A stretch of 64,000 nt of DNA, taken from NCBI RefSeq assembly GCF_954871325.1, contig NC_088775.1, positions 5,805,561 through 5,869,560 on the forward strand. Direction: 5' to 3'. Positions 1 through 12,220 of this stretch are shown here, piece after piece. Below the pieces are notes generated by a model. The model had not been told where the DNA came from. It searched no databases and saw nothing but the letters and a program-made list of their open reading frames with translations. Numbering within the stretch: position 1 is the first letter of the stretch; every line of letters starts with the position of its first letter. The position numbers and the translations under genes were made by a program. Source of the DNA: Gordionus sp. m RMFG-2023. Lineage: Eukaryota > Nematomorpha > Gordioida > Chordodea > Parachordodidae.

Positions 1-555
1 TGTGATAAATTTAATATAATAATAGTAAATCATAAACAAAAATATTTATTCAATGTAAAAAATGTCAGACATATATACATATTCATGAAAAGTAGGGTCT
101 TCACATCTAGCAATAAATGCTAATAAAATTTATAGCAAAATTTTTTTCTTTTTATTCAATTAAAAATGATATAACAATTATTAATTATATATTTTTAAAT
201 GATAATTAAAAACTATAGAATATAGTTTTGTTTATATCATTCTTATTAATATTATATAATTCCTATATAAAATATTATATTTCCATTAGTATTATTTAAA
301 CCTGTATAAAAAAAATATTTGAGGTTTAATGCGCTATTGGACTGGGATTTGGGATTTGTTTTAAATTTTTAATGTTGGCCGGGCTGGGCCTAGGCTTACA
401 AATTTTATACGGCGGTCCTTGGCTGAACATTATCATAAAATTAAGGCCCATGAAAGTCTCTTATATAGTAGCATACTAGTGTTAATAAAACGGGGTGGAT
501 AACTATTTACAAGCTTCCTAACAATTTATTTTTTTGAAATAAATTATATACTTAC
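1..555. other. gene-free stretch
   Basis: AT-rich DNA with no coding exon that I can support. A GC-richer patch near 345-430 (ggccgggctgggcc) resembles the ends of the GC-tipped repeat family seen at 1915, 8260 and 48748. The minus-strand gene at 556-1556 must continue into this stretch or beyond the left edge, but I could not place its next exon. Confidence 0.4.
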
Positions 556-1556
556 GCTGAAATCAAGTAAGAGACATCTTCTTTTTTATCTAAGCGAGCT
601 TGAGCAGTGTTTTGGCAAAATATATCTCTATATCTTTCCCCTTTGGTAACAATGTCATTCTAAAAAATATTTTTTTAAATTTTGGAATCTATAGAATATA
701 TAAAATTTACATAAGGTCGAATCCCTTTGAGAACGAAATATGCCTCTATTGGAAATGAGGGATCCTTTAAAATCAAATCAACCTGTAAATATATTATAGA
801 AAAATTAATCAAAAACAAAACAATAATATCATACTTATGTACCGTTTCCTTAATTCACCGAATAATTAAATTTTTCTAATTCAAAACTCATTTATAATAA
901 TGGTTAAATTTTTCTAACAGAATAAATTCATAAAATAAAACTATATAAATATAATGATATCGATTGTAGAGTTTTTAAAAAGGCCTAATTGGTTCTATTT
1001 TTAAAAACGGCCCGATTAAGATTTTAACCAAAATAGTATTATTTAGGCCTCATGATTTGGCAAATAGATGCACAAACATTTCTGCCATTTATAATTTCTA
1101 AGCTCACATAATATTATTTTGGCTATAATAATCTGCTTAATTTTAAAAAATGACCCTAATCGGGCTTTTAAACAATATTAATCGATTCAACAAAACTTTA
1201 AAAAATTTGGTAATACTTTGGTGTGAATACTATTTTCGAAAACACAAAATTAGACCTAACCCTATCTAAATAATAAAAATTACTAAATTATTTATTAATT
1301 TTTTTGTTATAAATTTGAACCATAAATTTTTTATTCAATAAATTATAAAAAGGTTTATCGTAAAATAAGTATTCTGGGATTCAATGTGGCTTGACACCAT
1401 TTCTCTGTACATTCAGTTAAACAAAAGAAATATAAATTATTACTTGAAGTGCGATTGACTTAAAGTCTTCCTCGCGTAGCGGCATATTTCTGTAATCTAT
1501 GTAGAACATAGCTTCTACATAATATGGGCCATTAAAGGGGGGATTGATTTTGCTTT
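556..1556 (-). CDS. three internal exons of an unrecognised gene
   Basis: Three minus-strand exons join in phase: 1444-1556, 711-782 and 556-659. The first follows an acceptor (gtattag) and ends at a gtaata donor. The second is 24 codons between ttacag and gtaaat. The third follows a tttag acceptor and ends at a gtaagt donor. The joined peptide includes NGPYYVEAMFYIDYRNM, then DPSFPIEAYFVLKGIRPY, then GERYRDIFCQNTAQARLD. It is acidic-basic and soluble, with no membrane segment. I do not recognise the family. The start lies upstream (higher coordinates) and the 3' end lies to the left. Phase agreement over three exons and the protein-like composition argue that this is real; a decayed copy cannot be excluded. 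Confidence 0.6.
985..1178. repeat. short palindromic MITE, family C (degenerate copy)
   Basis: Member of a family repeated about eight times in the window. The left half (tttttaaaaacggcccgatt) is roughly the inverse of the right half (ccctaatcgggctttt), so most of its length can fold on itself. Intact members at 47089 and 60571 have termini close to TAGTGTTGTTA. This copy has lost its outer left end. Confidence 0.6.
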
Positions 1557-1914
1557 CTAATACAATACAGATTTTTAAAGTTCAAACAGGTAAAATATAT
1601 AAAAAAATTAATTAAAAAACATAGATAAAATATATATATTTTATTGCCTCATTTTTTTAAAGCATCCGTTCAAAATTAAGGTGCATCATTTTAAACATAT
1701 AAAATTATCATTTTAATCATTATTTAACCAATTAAAAATGATATTAGTTAAGTTTGAAATGATACTATATATGCTATTCATCTTTTAAATGGTATTTAAG
1801 TTGAAAATATTATGTGTTTTATTCTAAGATATAATGATTGATCCAAATCGAGAAAAATGTTTTTGCCGATTCATAGACCTTTCTGAAATTCAGCTTAAGT
1901 TGCCCACATTTTTT

Positions 1915-2110
1915 GGACTTTTTTAAAAAAAAATTATTTACGGGTTTTATATTTTCAGGCCCGGTCATTTTTTTTAAAAAAAAAAAATTTTAGGTCAGGC
2001 CAGGCCTGGAATTTATATTTAATCTTTATAATTAATAATGGGGATTTAAAATATTCGGTTTTAAAATATACGGCCAGGCCCTGATAGATTTTTTAAGACC
2101 TGGCCCAGGT
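1915..2110. repeat. GC-tipped inverted-repeat MITE, family G
   Basis: The ends carry aggcccggtc and gacctggcccag. The core (ggggatttaaaatattcgg then ttttaaaatatacgg) recurs at 8260-8405, and in reverse orientation at 48748-48978. It is non-coding and probably a non-autonomous DNA element; no target duplication is visible. Confidence 0.55.
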
Positions 2111-2239
2111 CTAAGGTTGATGTACATACAAACAAAAATATCAAAAAAAAGGAATGTAATAATTTATGGCTAAGTAAATATACTAATTATTATTATTATA
2201 CATATAAATTTATCTAATTATTTTTCAATAACTAATTCA

Positions 2240-2441
2240 TGTTGTTAAATGATTCGATTTGAGCCGATTTTTAAAAATAATTTAATATTTTAGCCAGAAC
2301 TAAGCCTCAAGATTTCGCTAATAGATGTCCAAATCTTTGTGTCATCTATGAGCAAAATATTTAGGCTTACGTAATATTTTTCTGTATAAAACATTGAGTT
2401 AGTTGTTTTTAAAAATCTCAAATCGAGCTGTTTAACAACAT
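2240..2441. repeat. palindromic MITE, family C
   Basis: Runs from tgttgttaaatgattcgat to gagctgtttaacaaca. The two halves are inverse copies, with gatttgagccgattttt on the left and aaaaatctcaaatcgag on the right. It contains the family's internal phrase about 'aatagatgtccaaa'. No coding capacity. Confidence 0.65.
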
Positions 2442-2554
2442 TACCTACTATTATCCTTTTTTAACATAATATTTATGATCATTCTGTAGCGATTTATGGA
2501 TCTTGGGTAGCAATTCCAACCTGAACAGTATTTTGTTAAGGGTTTACCTTTTAC

Positions 2555-2632
2555 CAAATATTGTTCATCTTCTGTTTCAATTGTTCTATGCTAGACGAGA
2601 AATTTGTATTCAAATTTTGAAAACAATCGCTG
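2555..2632 (-). CDS. possible isolated exon
   Basis: A 78-bp open segment between a tttttcag acceptor and a gtaaaag donor on the minus strand. It can be read as a polar peptide containing NTNFSSSIEQLKQKMNNIW. Its phase does not join directly to the exon at 1444-1556, so if it belongs to that gene an exon between them is missing. Weak on its own. Confidence 0.25.
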
Positions 2633-2739
2633 CTGAAAAATTAAATCAATATTTAGGACATATGAGTTAAATTAACTCTTTGGTATAGCTAACTCCCATT
2701 AAAGTGCTTATATTAATTAATTTTTTATTATAAACTTTG

Positions 2740-2851
2740 ATATTTGAAAGTTTTTATCATGAAGTAAATTATAAAAATTTACAAGAATTTTTGAAATATT
2801 TGAATGTTTTTATCATGAAGTAAATTATAAAAATTTACAAGAATTTTTGAA
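2740..2851. repeat. tandem duplication of a ~56-bp unit
   Basis: Two nearly identical adjacent copies containing tttttatcatgaagtaaat. The near-identity implies a recent local duplication. Confidence 0.8.
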
Positions 2852-3194
2852 AGCGGGCCACCACAAATATTATATACTTTGGCATAAAATTGAAGGTTAA
2901 CCTTACCAAAATACATATTCATATTGTTTTTTTTCTAATAATAATATTTTTAAAATCTTTGAACTATGTTTAAATAGTTATTACATTGTATGCTACCCTC
3001 AATAAAATATATCATATCTGCGTCTATGTAAAAGTCGTTATCTCCTATCTATTTTATACTATAACTTAATAAAAATTTGAAATTGAAAAACTCTGAAAAT
3101 TCTACGATATTTTATATAGTTATTTTTTACGATGGTATTCTTGTTTTTATCTTCAACAATAACGCCCGCAATCTCATTCACGTAAAACGCTCTG

Positions 3195-4145
3195 GTCAGA
3201 ACTCAACATGTCATGGGGTGTAATTGTAAAGGTAAATATCCTTGTTTTTCTTCCGCCATATTTCGATTTGATGTGTAATATCAATGAGAATTTTTCGCAT
3301 CTTTTACATTCAATTCTGCCAAGGACGATTGATTACGACACATTCCTAAAAAAATAATATTTATAAATAATAAATACTCTCCAAAACCAAATATAACGCC
3401 GGTTATTACTTTATGCAAAGCAATATTGAAAGCTATATTAATGGGATAAAATATTTTATTTATTGTCATAATTATAAGATTAAATTAACAAGATCAGTTT
3501 TTCAAAAAGTTAAATATGTCAAGAGTTATGGCATAAACAAATATATCATTTTGATTCATGGATATAACACATACTAAAATGAGCCAAAATTTTGAAAAGT
3601 CTATTTTGGCTCTAATAAAGAATTGAAGTCTTCTAAACATTGTCTCAAAAAATGCATGGCAGTGCTTAGATATTTTTCCGAAGATTTTTAATTTATCAGG
3701 ATGGAATGCTTTATTTGCCTTGCGTACTACATTACTGAATATACTTTCTTAATTTTGGTTCATATTAGTATGTGATATATCCATGAATCAAAATGATATA
3801 TTTGTTTATGCCATAACTCTTGACATGTTTAACCTTTTTAGAAACTGATCTTGTTAATTTAGTCTTATAATTATGACAATAAATAAAATATTTTATCCCA
3901 TTAATAAAGCTTTCAATATTGCTTTGCATAAAGTAATAACCGGCGTTATATTTGGTTTTGGATAGTATTTATTATATAAATATTATTTTTTTAAAATGTC
4001 TTGTAATAAATGGTCCTTGGCAGAATTGAAGGTAAAAGATGCGAAAATTTTTTATTAGGTAACGTAAAGTTGGCGGAAGAAAAAAAGGATATTTACCCTT
4101 AAAATTATATCCGATGACAACTAACGTGTTGAGCTCTAACTTTTT
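3195..4145. repeat. large inverted repeat with ~400-bp arms
   Basis: Left arm about 3195-3600, right arm about 3745-4145, with a spacer of about 150 bp. Both arms contain the same landmarks in opposite orientation: tgccataactcttgaca, attatgacaataaataaa, accggcgttatatttgg, tggcggaagaaaaa. Read outward-in, each arm has a short open segment beginning MTINKIFYPIN and including LHKVITGVIFGFG; one arm keeps it open for 62 codons and the other has an early stop. I recognise no family. The segment could be a duplicated exon of a small membrane protein or a foldback element. Arms this similar suggest a fairly recent event. Confidence 0.8.
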
Positions 4146-4159
4146 CATTGAACACAAGG

Positions 4160-7100
4160 ATGGAGGCCTAACAAACTACCCGAAGCCAAAAGAGAAATTC
4201 CAATCTTATGTTTTACATAAATGAATTGCGGACATTAAAAAAAACTTTTATAAAGATCTAATCTTAATATTTCAAAGCCAAATAATGTCGTTTCTTCATT
4301 TGGTTAATTGTTAATAGTGATTATTCAAGAATGACGGGGAATAATAACTTTCTTATTTGATAATGGGTAAATCATATTTTTGCTCCTTTGTTTTATGAGG
4401 TATAAATCAGAAATTAGCCTATCTTTTCTTATGAAAGTTAGACATTTAAATAATTGAATTAAACAAACTTCGACATAAATTTGATGGATTAAATATACAT
4501 ATATAAGGAAATCATTTAATTATGAATAAAAAAAAAGAAGGGAGGACATTTAACAATAAAAGTCTTAGGTTATTTTTTTATAATCTTAGGTAAAATTAAA
4601 ATGCCGCCTATGTCTTTTAAAGTTAAGTTTAATAAAATAAAATTTTTTTAGCCGTCAACATATTTAACAAGTAATCTATACATAATGTATATAGTACGTA
4701 AATGCCTATTCAAAAAACTAATCGAATAATATGAATAAACAATATTTTTTTTAAATGAAGTAAAAGAAATTGTAGAAAATTTAAAATTTGTTTTTGCTTG
4801 AAAGAAATCAATGTTACGTAAGACAAAAATTACGTAAAAGAAATTAGTGGAAATAATAATATTTTATTTTGCTTAAAAGAAAATGATTTTATTTATTAAA
4901 ATTGTAAGGCTGTTAAAATTACATTTATTCTGAAAACGTTAACTAGTTATAGTTTTACTAGTTTCATATTAAAAATATATCCAGTTATAGCTACCTACAT
5001 TTCAAAAAATACTACTATTACATTTACTTTATAAATAATATTTAAAAATTTTATTTTGATAATATTATTGTTATTGGTATAATTTTTTTAAAAAATGATA
5101 AAACACTAAAATATTAAAACGACTCTATAAAAATATGTAAAAATATATAAAATTACTAAATAATAATATTTAATATAATCTTTTTATATTGTTATCTATA
5201 AATTTTAAAAGGGTATTTAAAAAAAAAATACAATTTAAATAGTATATAACAATTGTCACAATATAATATTAATTTGCACATAAAATATATCAATCCATGG
5301 TGCTATGCACCTCCTCATGTTCATTCTCTCCATTTTTTTAAATTACATTACAGTATTTTATTAACTTTTTTTTAGAAAAAATAAATAATATAAATTTTTA
5401 AATTTTTATATAGCTTATCTTTTTATTGTAAATTGTATACGTTTTTAAATCGAAATTTTATTCGAATTATAAATATGTATATTTGAAACTTTTTCGTAAA
5501 AATAAATATATATATATATATATAAAAGCAATATAAATAATATTTTTCAAAAATTAGACTTAATAAAATTTTCTTTTAACGATAAATTCAAAATAGATGT
5601 TTAGGTTTGCTAATTTGTTTTCAAAAATAAGCTTCCATAGATCAAACCGTTCTACAGAAGTATTTAAAATTAGAAGTAGAGGTATGAAAGAGACATTTTT
5701 TTGACCCCATTGGAAGAAAGGTTTATCTCAACCCTAAGATAAAATTTATTTTATATATCCGAATCAATAAAAAAAAATAACCCAAAAATTCTTATCAACT
5801 AATAATCAAATTAAAGTCAGTTTTAATTTGTGTAAATATTTGCAATAAGAAATTGTATATATATTTTATTTAAAAAATTTACTCTATCTGCCCTCCCCCT
5901 TTACCTAATAAATTACTGGAAATTTTTCAAATCTCTTTAGATAATAAATAATTAAAAAGTTGTTGATTATCTTAGAGCGAAGATCAAATTTTAAAATAAT
6001 TTCCTACAAATTAATATTCGTCCTTTAAAAAACAAATAATTTAATAAACATAAAATAAAAGGTATACATTTTCTAAATAATTTAATTATATGTTCCAAAC
6101 TCCAAAGTACGATGTTTTGAGATGCAATTTATATTTAAAAAAAATTAGCATTTTTTTGATTTGTTACGCTTAAGAAAAAGTCCGATCAAAAAACAAAATT
6201 TGACAAAGGAATTAAAATGAAAATATAATGTAATGTTATTGAAACAACTACACTGTGAAAAACCACAATTTAATTATTTGTATTGAAAAAAACTTAAAAT
6301 GTATTTTTTAAAATTTATTTATTGATTCATTTTAAATTTTTTTCGGAACTAGTTGAGTCATGGTTGTTATAGCATTTATTAATTGCCAAAAAGTAAGATT
6401 GGCAAATCTAGCTATAAAAATAAATAAATATCAACTTAATTTTATTGTATAAATTAAAAGATTTTTTTGTCAAGTATAATAAAAATTATTTAAAATAAAT
6501 TGGAGATAAAATTTTAATTAGTCTTTGTTTCAAAGATAGGCATTAAGTGAGATAAAATAAATTGAAGGAAATTGCAATATTATATGCTTCAAAGAAAATT
6601 AATATTGAAGAGTGTTTAAAAGTTATTTTTGAAAATTAACTAAATGTAGTTGGTAGTTACATTCTTAAAAATACATTATTTTTTTTAAAAACAATTTATA
6701 GTTATATTTCAAAAGTAACTAGTTACATTGAAAGTTACTTTATAAATAATCATCATTTTAATATATATTTTATTTATAATTTTATGATTTACAAATTTTA
6801 ATTAAAGGATACAAAAGAAATACGATTCATAGAAATAATTGTAGCTAGAAAAAAAAATTAAAACAGAATGCAGCACTGCAAAAATGCTTCATAATATAAT
6901 ATTAAGTTGCATTGATAGAATATTTAAATAACACAATATAACATAATTTATCAAAAAATTGGACTTATAAATTTTTATTTGACTTTAACATATTATTATT
7001 TTCAAAATTGGAGCTTATAAGAAGAACTAATTTTTCCCCAAAAATAAACTTTTATAATTAAAATATAAAAATAATTGTGGAAAACTAAAGTTTGACTATG

Positions 7101-8260
7101 TTTCGTAAAGATCCTATATTCCCTCTGACATTAGTTATGACAATTTAAAACAATTACTAAATCAAGAAATTCAAAAACGGAATCTATTTTTATATTCAAA
7201 ATAATATCCTATAAATTGCCATAACGTCAAAATTAGATATCAAAATCTAAATATTAAATATAGATCTTCACATAGACTTAAATTATCATAATAAAATAAT
7301 TTTGGTCAATAGCTACATACAAATTTTTGCTTGAAAAGATTGTTAAAAAGAGACAAAATATAAAACCGGCGTTATTTTATGCTTTGGATATCCTCTAATT
7401 TTCGTTACCAAATGGTAAAATTATTTATGAAAATAAAGTAAAAATTACCTAATACCGCGGCTAAAAACAATGAAAAAATAATTCTAATGAGAATCATTGG
7501 ATCTGATTAAGGATTTACCTGAAATTTAATTAAAATTTTATTCTATAAAATAATTTGTAATTGTGATTTCGCTTTCTAAAATTTGCGATATTATATATTA
7601 TTTAAAAAAAACACTTTTCCAGTAATCAAAAGTAAATTGCTGACATACTTAAAATATGAGAAGTCATTATAATTCGTTATAAATACATATATTTTATTGT
7701 ATATATCACTTCCCTCCCTCCCATCCTATACGTAAATTTCTGAAAATTTCTTAAATTAGATAATAATTTTTTTTTTCAAAACATAAAAATGCTTAGATTT
7801 TATTTTCGAAGCATAATAATTTCTTTTTAAAAAACTACTAATTTAACAAACATATTATAATGTATATATTTTCTCAAATAATTTAAAGGGATTTCCCAAA
7901 CTTCCAAAGTAAAATTCGAGTGTTGAAATGCATAAAAATAAACGTAAAATAAAGCCCGTTCGAAAAAGGGAAAAAAATTGGATTCAATAAATTAAAATTA
8001 TATAATTAAAAAAGGAAAAATCTTAAATCAATCAAAAGAGAAGAAAATGTAATTTATTATAATTTTTGATTTTAAAAATTATCTTCGTAAATTTTATTAA
8101 TTTTTGTCAATTTGAAATGTCTATTTGAGATTTTTGCTTAATTGGTTATTTTTAATTCATTTTTAAAAAAAATATTTAGCATCTTTTGTTATCTCTCTTT
8201 AATTTTATGTAATTTTTAATCTATTTTTATTATTTATTTATTGAGTCCAGTAGGAGTACC
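4160..8260. repeat. gene-free stretch with two diverged copies of a ~1.5-kb unit
   Basis: No exon supported. The part near 4700-6190 and the part near 6500-7960 share landmarks in the same order about 1.7-1.8 kb apart: a 'taactagttat/agttactttataaat' segment, a C-rich stretch (ccctccccctttacc / ccctccctcccatcc), 'aacaaa-catataa', and 'ttccaaactccaaagta / cccaaacttccaaagta' close to each end. They look like old direct copies of one non-coding repeat. A shortened copy of the accggcgtta motif from the inverted repeat at 3.2-4.1 kb occurs at about 7365. Confidence 0.5.
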
Positions 8261-8405
8261 ATTTGCGAGGCCGGATTTTTTTTAAAAAAATTTTCGGTCC
8301 GGAATTTATTTAAAATATTTTATAACTATTTTTTAATTTTTTTTTAAATAATAATGGCGATTTAAAATATATGGTTTTAAAATATCCTGGTCCTGGCATT
8401 ATTTT
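8260..8405. repeat. MITE, family G (short copy)
   Basis: Carries gaggccggatt and ttcggtccgg near the left end, then 'atggcgatttaaaatatatgg' and 'atatcctggtcctgg'. This is the same order as the copy at 1915-2110. Confidence 0.5.
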
Positions 8406-10306
8406 AAAAAAAATAATTTTTCACTTATTTTAGATTATTATTTTTTGTCTTTTTAACCTTTTAATCTTTAATCATTATTTTAAAGGTTGAAAATTAGTTA
8501 TAAATATCTTAAAATTTGTATAAATTTAGGACAAATCGAATAATTCAAAAATAACTAAAAACCTAAAAGTGGCTTATTTTAAAAAAATGTATTATTCAAT
8601 GATGTAAATTATATTACTAGGTTGGCGATTCATTCATTGAATGTATTTAAAAGTGTTCATATAAAGGAGTTAGCTGTAGTGCCATTTTGTGGTTTGAAAG
8701 TCGATATGAGATTAATGTGCGTTCATATAATGATAAATAAAGGCAATTTATCCAAGTGCCAACTACAAAAACGCGTTACAGCTGATTTCTTCGTATGGAT
8801 ATTTTAATAAATCGCTCCAATCTAGTAGTATACTAATTAAACTAGTACTTCTAGCAAATATTAGGACTCGAATTCGAATATTTTAAATTTGATATGTTCG
8901 AATTGAATCATTTATTTTGTGTTTATTATTATTCGATATTCACGAATATTTATCGAATATATGATATATTTAATTCGAAATATTTGAGCCAATTTTTCCG
9001 TAGTGAAAGTTTTAAATTCATAAATTATATCCGCTAATATAACTTGACAATTACCACCTACAGAAATTATTGTTCTTTTAATACATCACAAATTTCATCT
9101 AATTCCTTATTCGTAAGATATCGGTCTTAACATTAAAAATGTAATAAGTAATAATACTACCTAACTGAATATGATCATATGAAATATATAGGTTTGGTTG
9201 ATGTTTATTTATCAATACAAGTATGTCAAAATAGGTCTATTTTATTAAATTTATTTTAACAAATTATATTTTGCCCAATTACATCTAATAATTTATTTGA
9301 TTATATCTAATAAATTACCCTAACCCCCAAGCCTACCCCTTTAGATGCCTAACTTCTACCCGACTTAAAAAAATTGGAAGAAAATGGCACCCCCTCCCCT
9401 CCACTCATGTAGACTGTCATTGACTATTTTAGATTTTTATTTAAAAAAAAATTCCTAAAAATTCTAAATTATAGTCGTTATTAAAAAAGTTATTAGCTTT
9501 TACTAATTTTTTTCAAATTCTTGTTATTAATTAATATTATTATCCATTTTTAGGGGAGTGGAGTGTAGGCGATTATTTTTATTAACATAAAATATTGTTT
9601 ATAAAAACAAAGAAATTTACTAAGAGGGGGGATTCTTGCACTTCCCCCTTCTTTTTAACGGCTACACATTGATTTGAAAAGGGAAAAGAAGAGAATATGA
9701 TATTATTTAATAAGAAATGTAATTAAAAAAATATAAGAAATTAATTAGTTTTCCAAATTTTGCACTAAAAATGAGTAAATGGACTTTTCTTAAAAATAAA
9801 TATTAAAGATTTTTAAAAAAATAGAAATTGTATATACATTATAAAATATGTGTATAGTAAATATTTTTTATATTTTAATTTTAAGTATTTTTTTATAAGT
9901 TTAATTCATGAGATAATATATTTAATAAAATTGTTATAATGCCAATATCACGTCACAAATTTTTTTTCTAGGTAACACCAATGACATATAAAACTGATGC
10001 CCAATTTCTTAGATCTTGATTACTATGATTTGGTTTATTTATTATTTTTTTATCTGTTTTAGGCTATTCATTATTTTATTATCTGTTTTTAAGTCTATTA
10101 TTTAGGTTATTCATTTTTTTATTTTGAGTTTTTTAAGTCTTTCATAAACATTATTGTAGAAGGCTATTTTATTATAAGAAATCTTAAATATAATGTTAAT
10201 ATTATTTGTTTATAAAATACTTACTTATTTTTTAAAATAAAAACTAAAGCTTTTACGAGAATTTAATAAATATTCAAATTTATATATAAATTCAACAAAT
10301 TTCAAA
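8405..10306. other. gene-free stretch
   Basis: No supported exon. It contains C/G-rich patches (9310-9410 and 9625-9665). The second ends with cggctacacattg, which resembles a hAT-type terminus (CAGTGGCGTAGCC-like, read in reverse) and probably marks an old non-autonomous element. A short open segment at 8622-8807 shows no coding signature beyond being open. Confidence 0.35.
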
Positions 10307-12220
10307 ATGCCAACCTCAGTTAATTCTGACTCATTTTTATGTAAGATATCTTATAAAATATAATAATATATATTTATATGATTTAAATTTGATAAAAATA
10401 ACTGTATATGCTATGTAGCTTGGTGGCTATATTTTTATAATTTATTTTGTTAGCAAAATGTATCAGTGCACAAAGGGTATTTATATCTGATGTAAAATTG
10501 AGCCTTGTTGAAGAATTTAACAAAAAACTGAAGAATGTGGAGCCACAGTTAGAGTAAAATATTTATTAGAAATGCATATTTTATAACTTTTTTTTAACTT
10601 ACAGAGGTTTAAATGGTATTTTATCACAATCTCAACTATCTATTCCAAGTTCATCACAAGAATCAAAAGTTTTCCAAATTTCATCATTAATCCATGAAAA
10701 ATGTTAAATATTTGAATTAATATTAAACTCTTTATTTAAACCATTTTGTTAATTTATATCAGAGATCTAGAGAGATTTAATTTTTCTGCCTAACCATGAT
10801 TTAATTTTATCCCCCATTTTTAGGATTTTTTTTATAGAAAATTTTTTTGACTTGCTCTGAGTTTTCTTATTTTTAAGTAGTGTTTGGATTTTAAAACTAT
10901 CATTTTTTAATAATTTTGCAAATCATTTTAAATAGTGGCTGAAAATATAAAGAGCAAATTAATGTTAAATGTTCTATTACTATAGGATTTACCAACTGGT
11001 TATGGATCATTTCATAACTAATTGACTAAAAAAGTTGGCTTTTTGCATGACCCTTTTTAAAACTATTGATCCGCATATTGGTTGTATAAGTGTGCATTAG
11101 TGATCTGCATTAAGCCTAATTTTAAATTCTTACAAGGCCTGAAATTTTTTATAAAAAAAATATTGTAAAAGTTATACTTAAAATAAAAATATATTAGCAC
11201 CTTGTTTCTTGCAAGATTTTTAAAATACAATTTGACAAAATATAATAATATATTTAAATATTACCTAACTCAGCCCTAATTTTTTTTAAAAAATAGGTGA
11301 CACATAATAATTTTATAGATATATTTATAATTATTTATAATATAAAATGTGTATATATTATTTTTAAAAAAAAATTATTTGCAAAAATGATAATAATCCA
11401 CTAAATAAAATTTAAATTCTTATTTTCTCCATTAGTAACTTAAATACTTAAATATATTGGTAATAAACATATTTATTGAATTTCATTATTTCAAATATGG
11501 CTCCACTCAAACTATTTTTTTTTGTTTTTGCATATAAATTACACTAAAGAATCTTAAAAATAATTTTGATGTTTTCTTAAAGCAGAATTTAAGGTATTTA
11601 TGGCTTTCGAATTTGATTAATTATTTAATTAGTAATTTGAATATTTAAACCAAGATGGCACCATTTTTGGACCTTGAAGACCTATAACTCCCCTTCTATT
11701 TGAGCTAAAACAATAAAATTTTAATTTTTATAAAAATATATTAAAACCTTCATCTATCTTTAAAAATGGTTTTACGAAACACTGGATTATTTGTCATGGA
11801 ATTATCCATATTTTATACAAGATTATATTTAAGCCAGACTTTGGTTTGTAATTTTTTTATTACTGGACTGGATCCTTAAAATCTTTATTTTATGGCTGAA
11901 GCCCATGCAAGGCTGGTAGGTTTCTGATATAATATTAATTCTACAATAAGTTTTCTCGTCTTTCTAAAATGTAGTGTTAATGATCTATTTTTTGAGAATT
12001 AAAACTTTATAATTTTTTGTTTGATTAATATTTTTAAGTTGATTACTGTGACAATGCTGATGATATGCATCCTGCTATTTTGCCTGATTATAATATCCTA
12101 CCAAACAACAAATATGATCCTTTGACATTTTACAAAAGAACACAATTAAGTGAATTGTTGCGGACACAAACTGTCTTTGATCCCTTGTCAACATGCACTA
12201 GACAATCGTTTGAACAGTAA
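10307..12220 (+). CDS. four-exon gene for a 137-residue protein of unknown family
   Basis: Exons 10307-10340, 10454-10553, 10605-10702 and 12039-12220. Junctions are T|CA, GA|A and T|TT, all in frame, with gtaaga, gtaaaa and gttaaa donors and ttag, acag and ttaag acceptors. The start is the ATG at 10307 (MPTSVNSDSFL) and the stop is TAA at 12218. The middle is a likely amphipathic helix (LVEEFNKKLKNVEPQLE), followed by a Ser/Gln-rich linker, and the tail includes NKYDPLTFYKRTQLSELL. There is no signal peptide or membrane span. The shape suggests a small soluble adaptor or complex subunit, but I recognise no family. The last exon could instead splice at gtaaat just before the stop and continue downstream. 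Confidence 0.65.

Noticed and set aside
3281-3469. 62-residue frame as a Mic10-like inner-membrane protein
   Set aside because: Only a loose glycine pattern (TGVIFGFG) matches. The inverse copy has an early stop, and no second helix of the right kind is seen.
8622-8807. 61-codon open frame as a gene
   Set aside because: No splice context, no motif and no codon bias. Frames of this length arise by chance in AT-rich DNA with few TGA codons.
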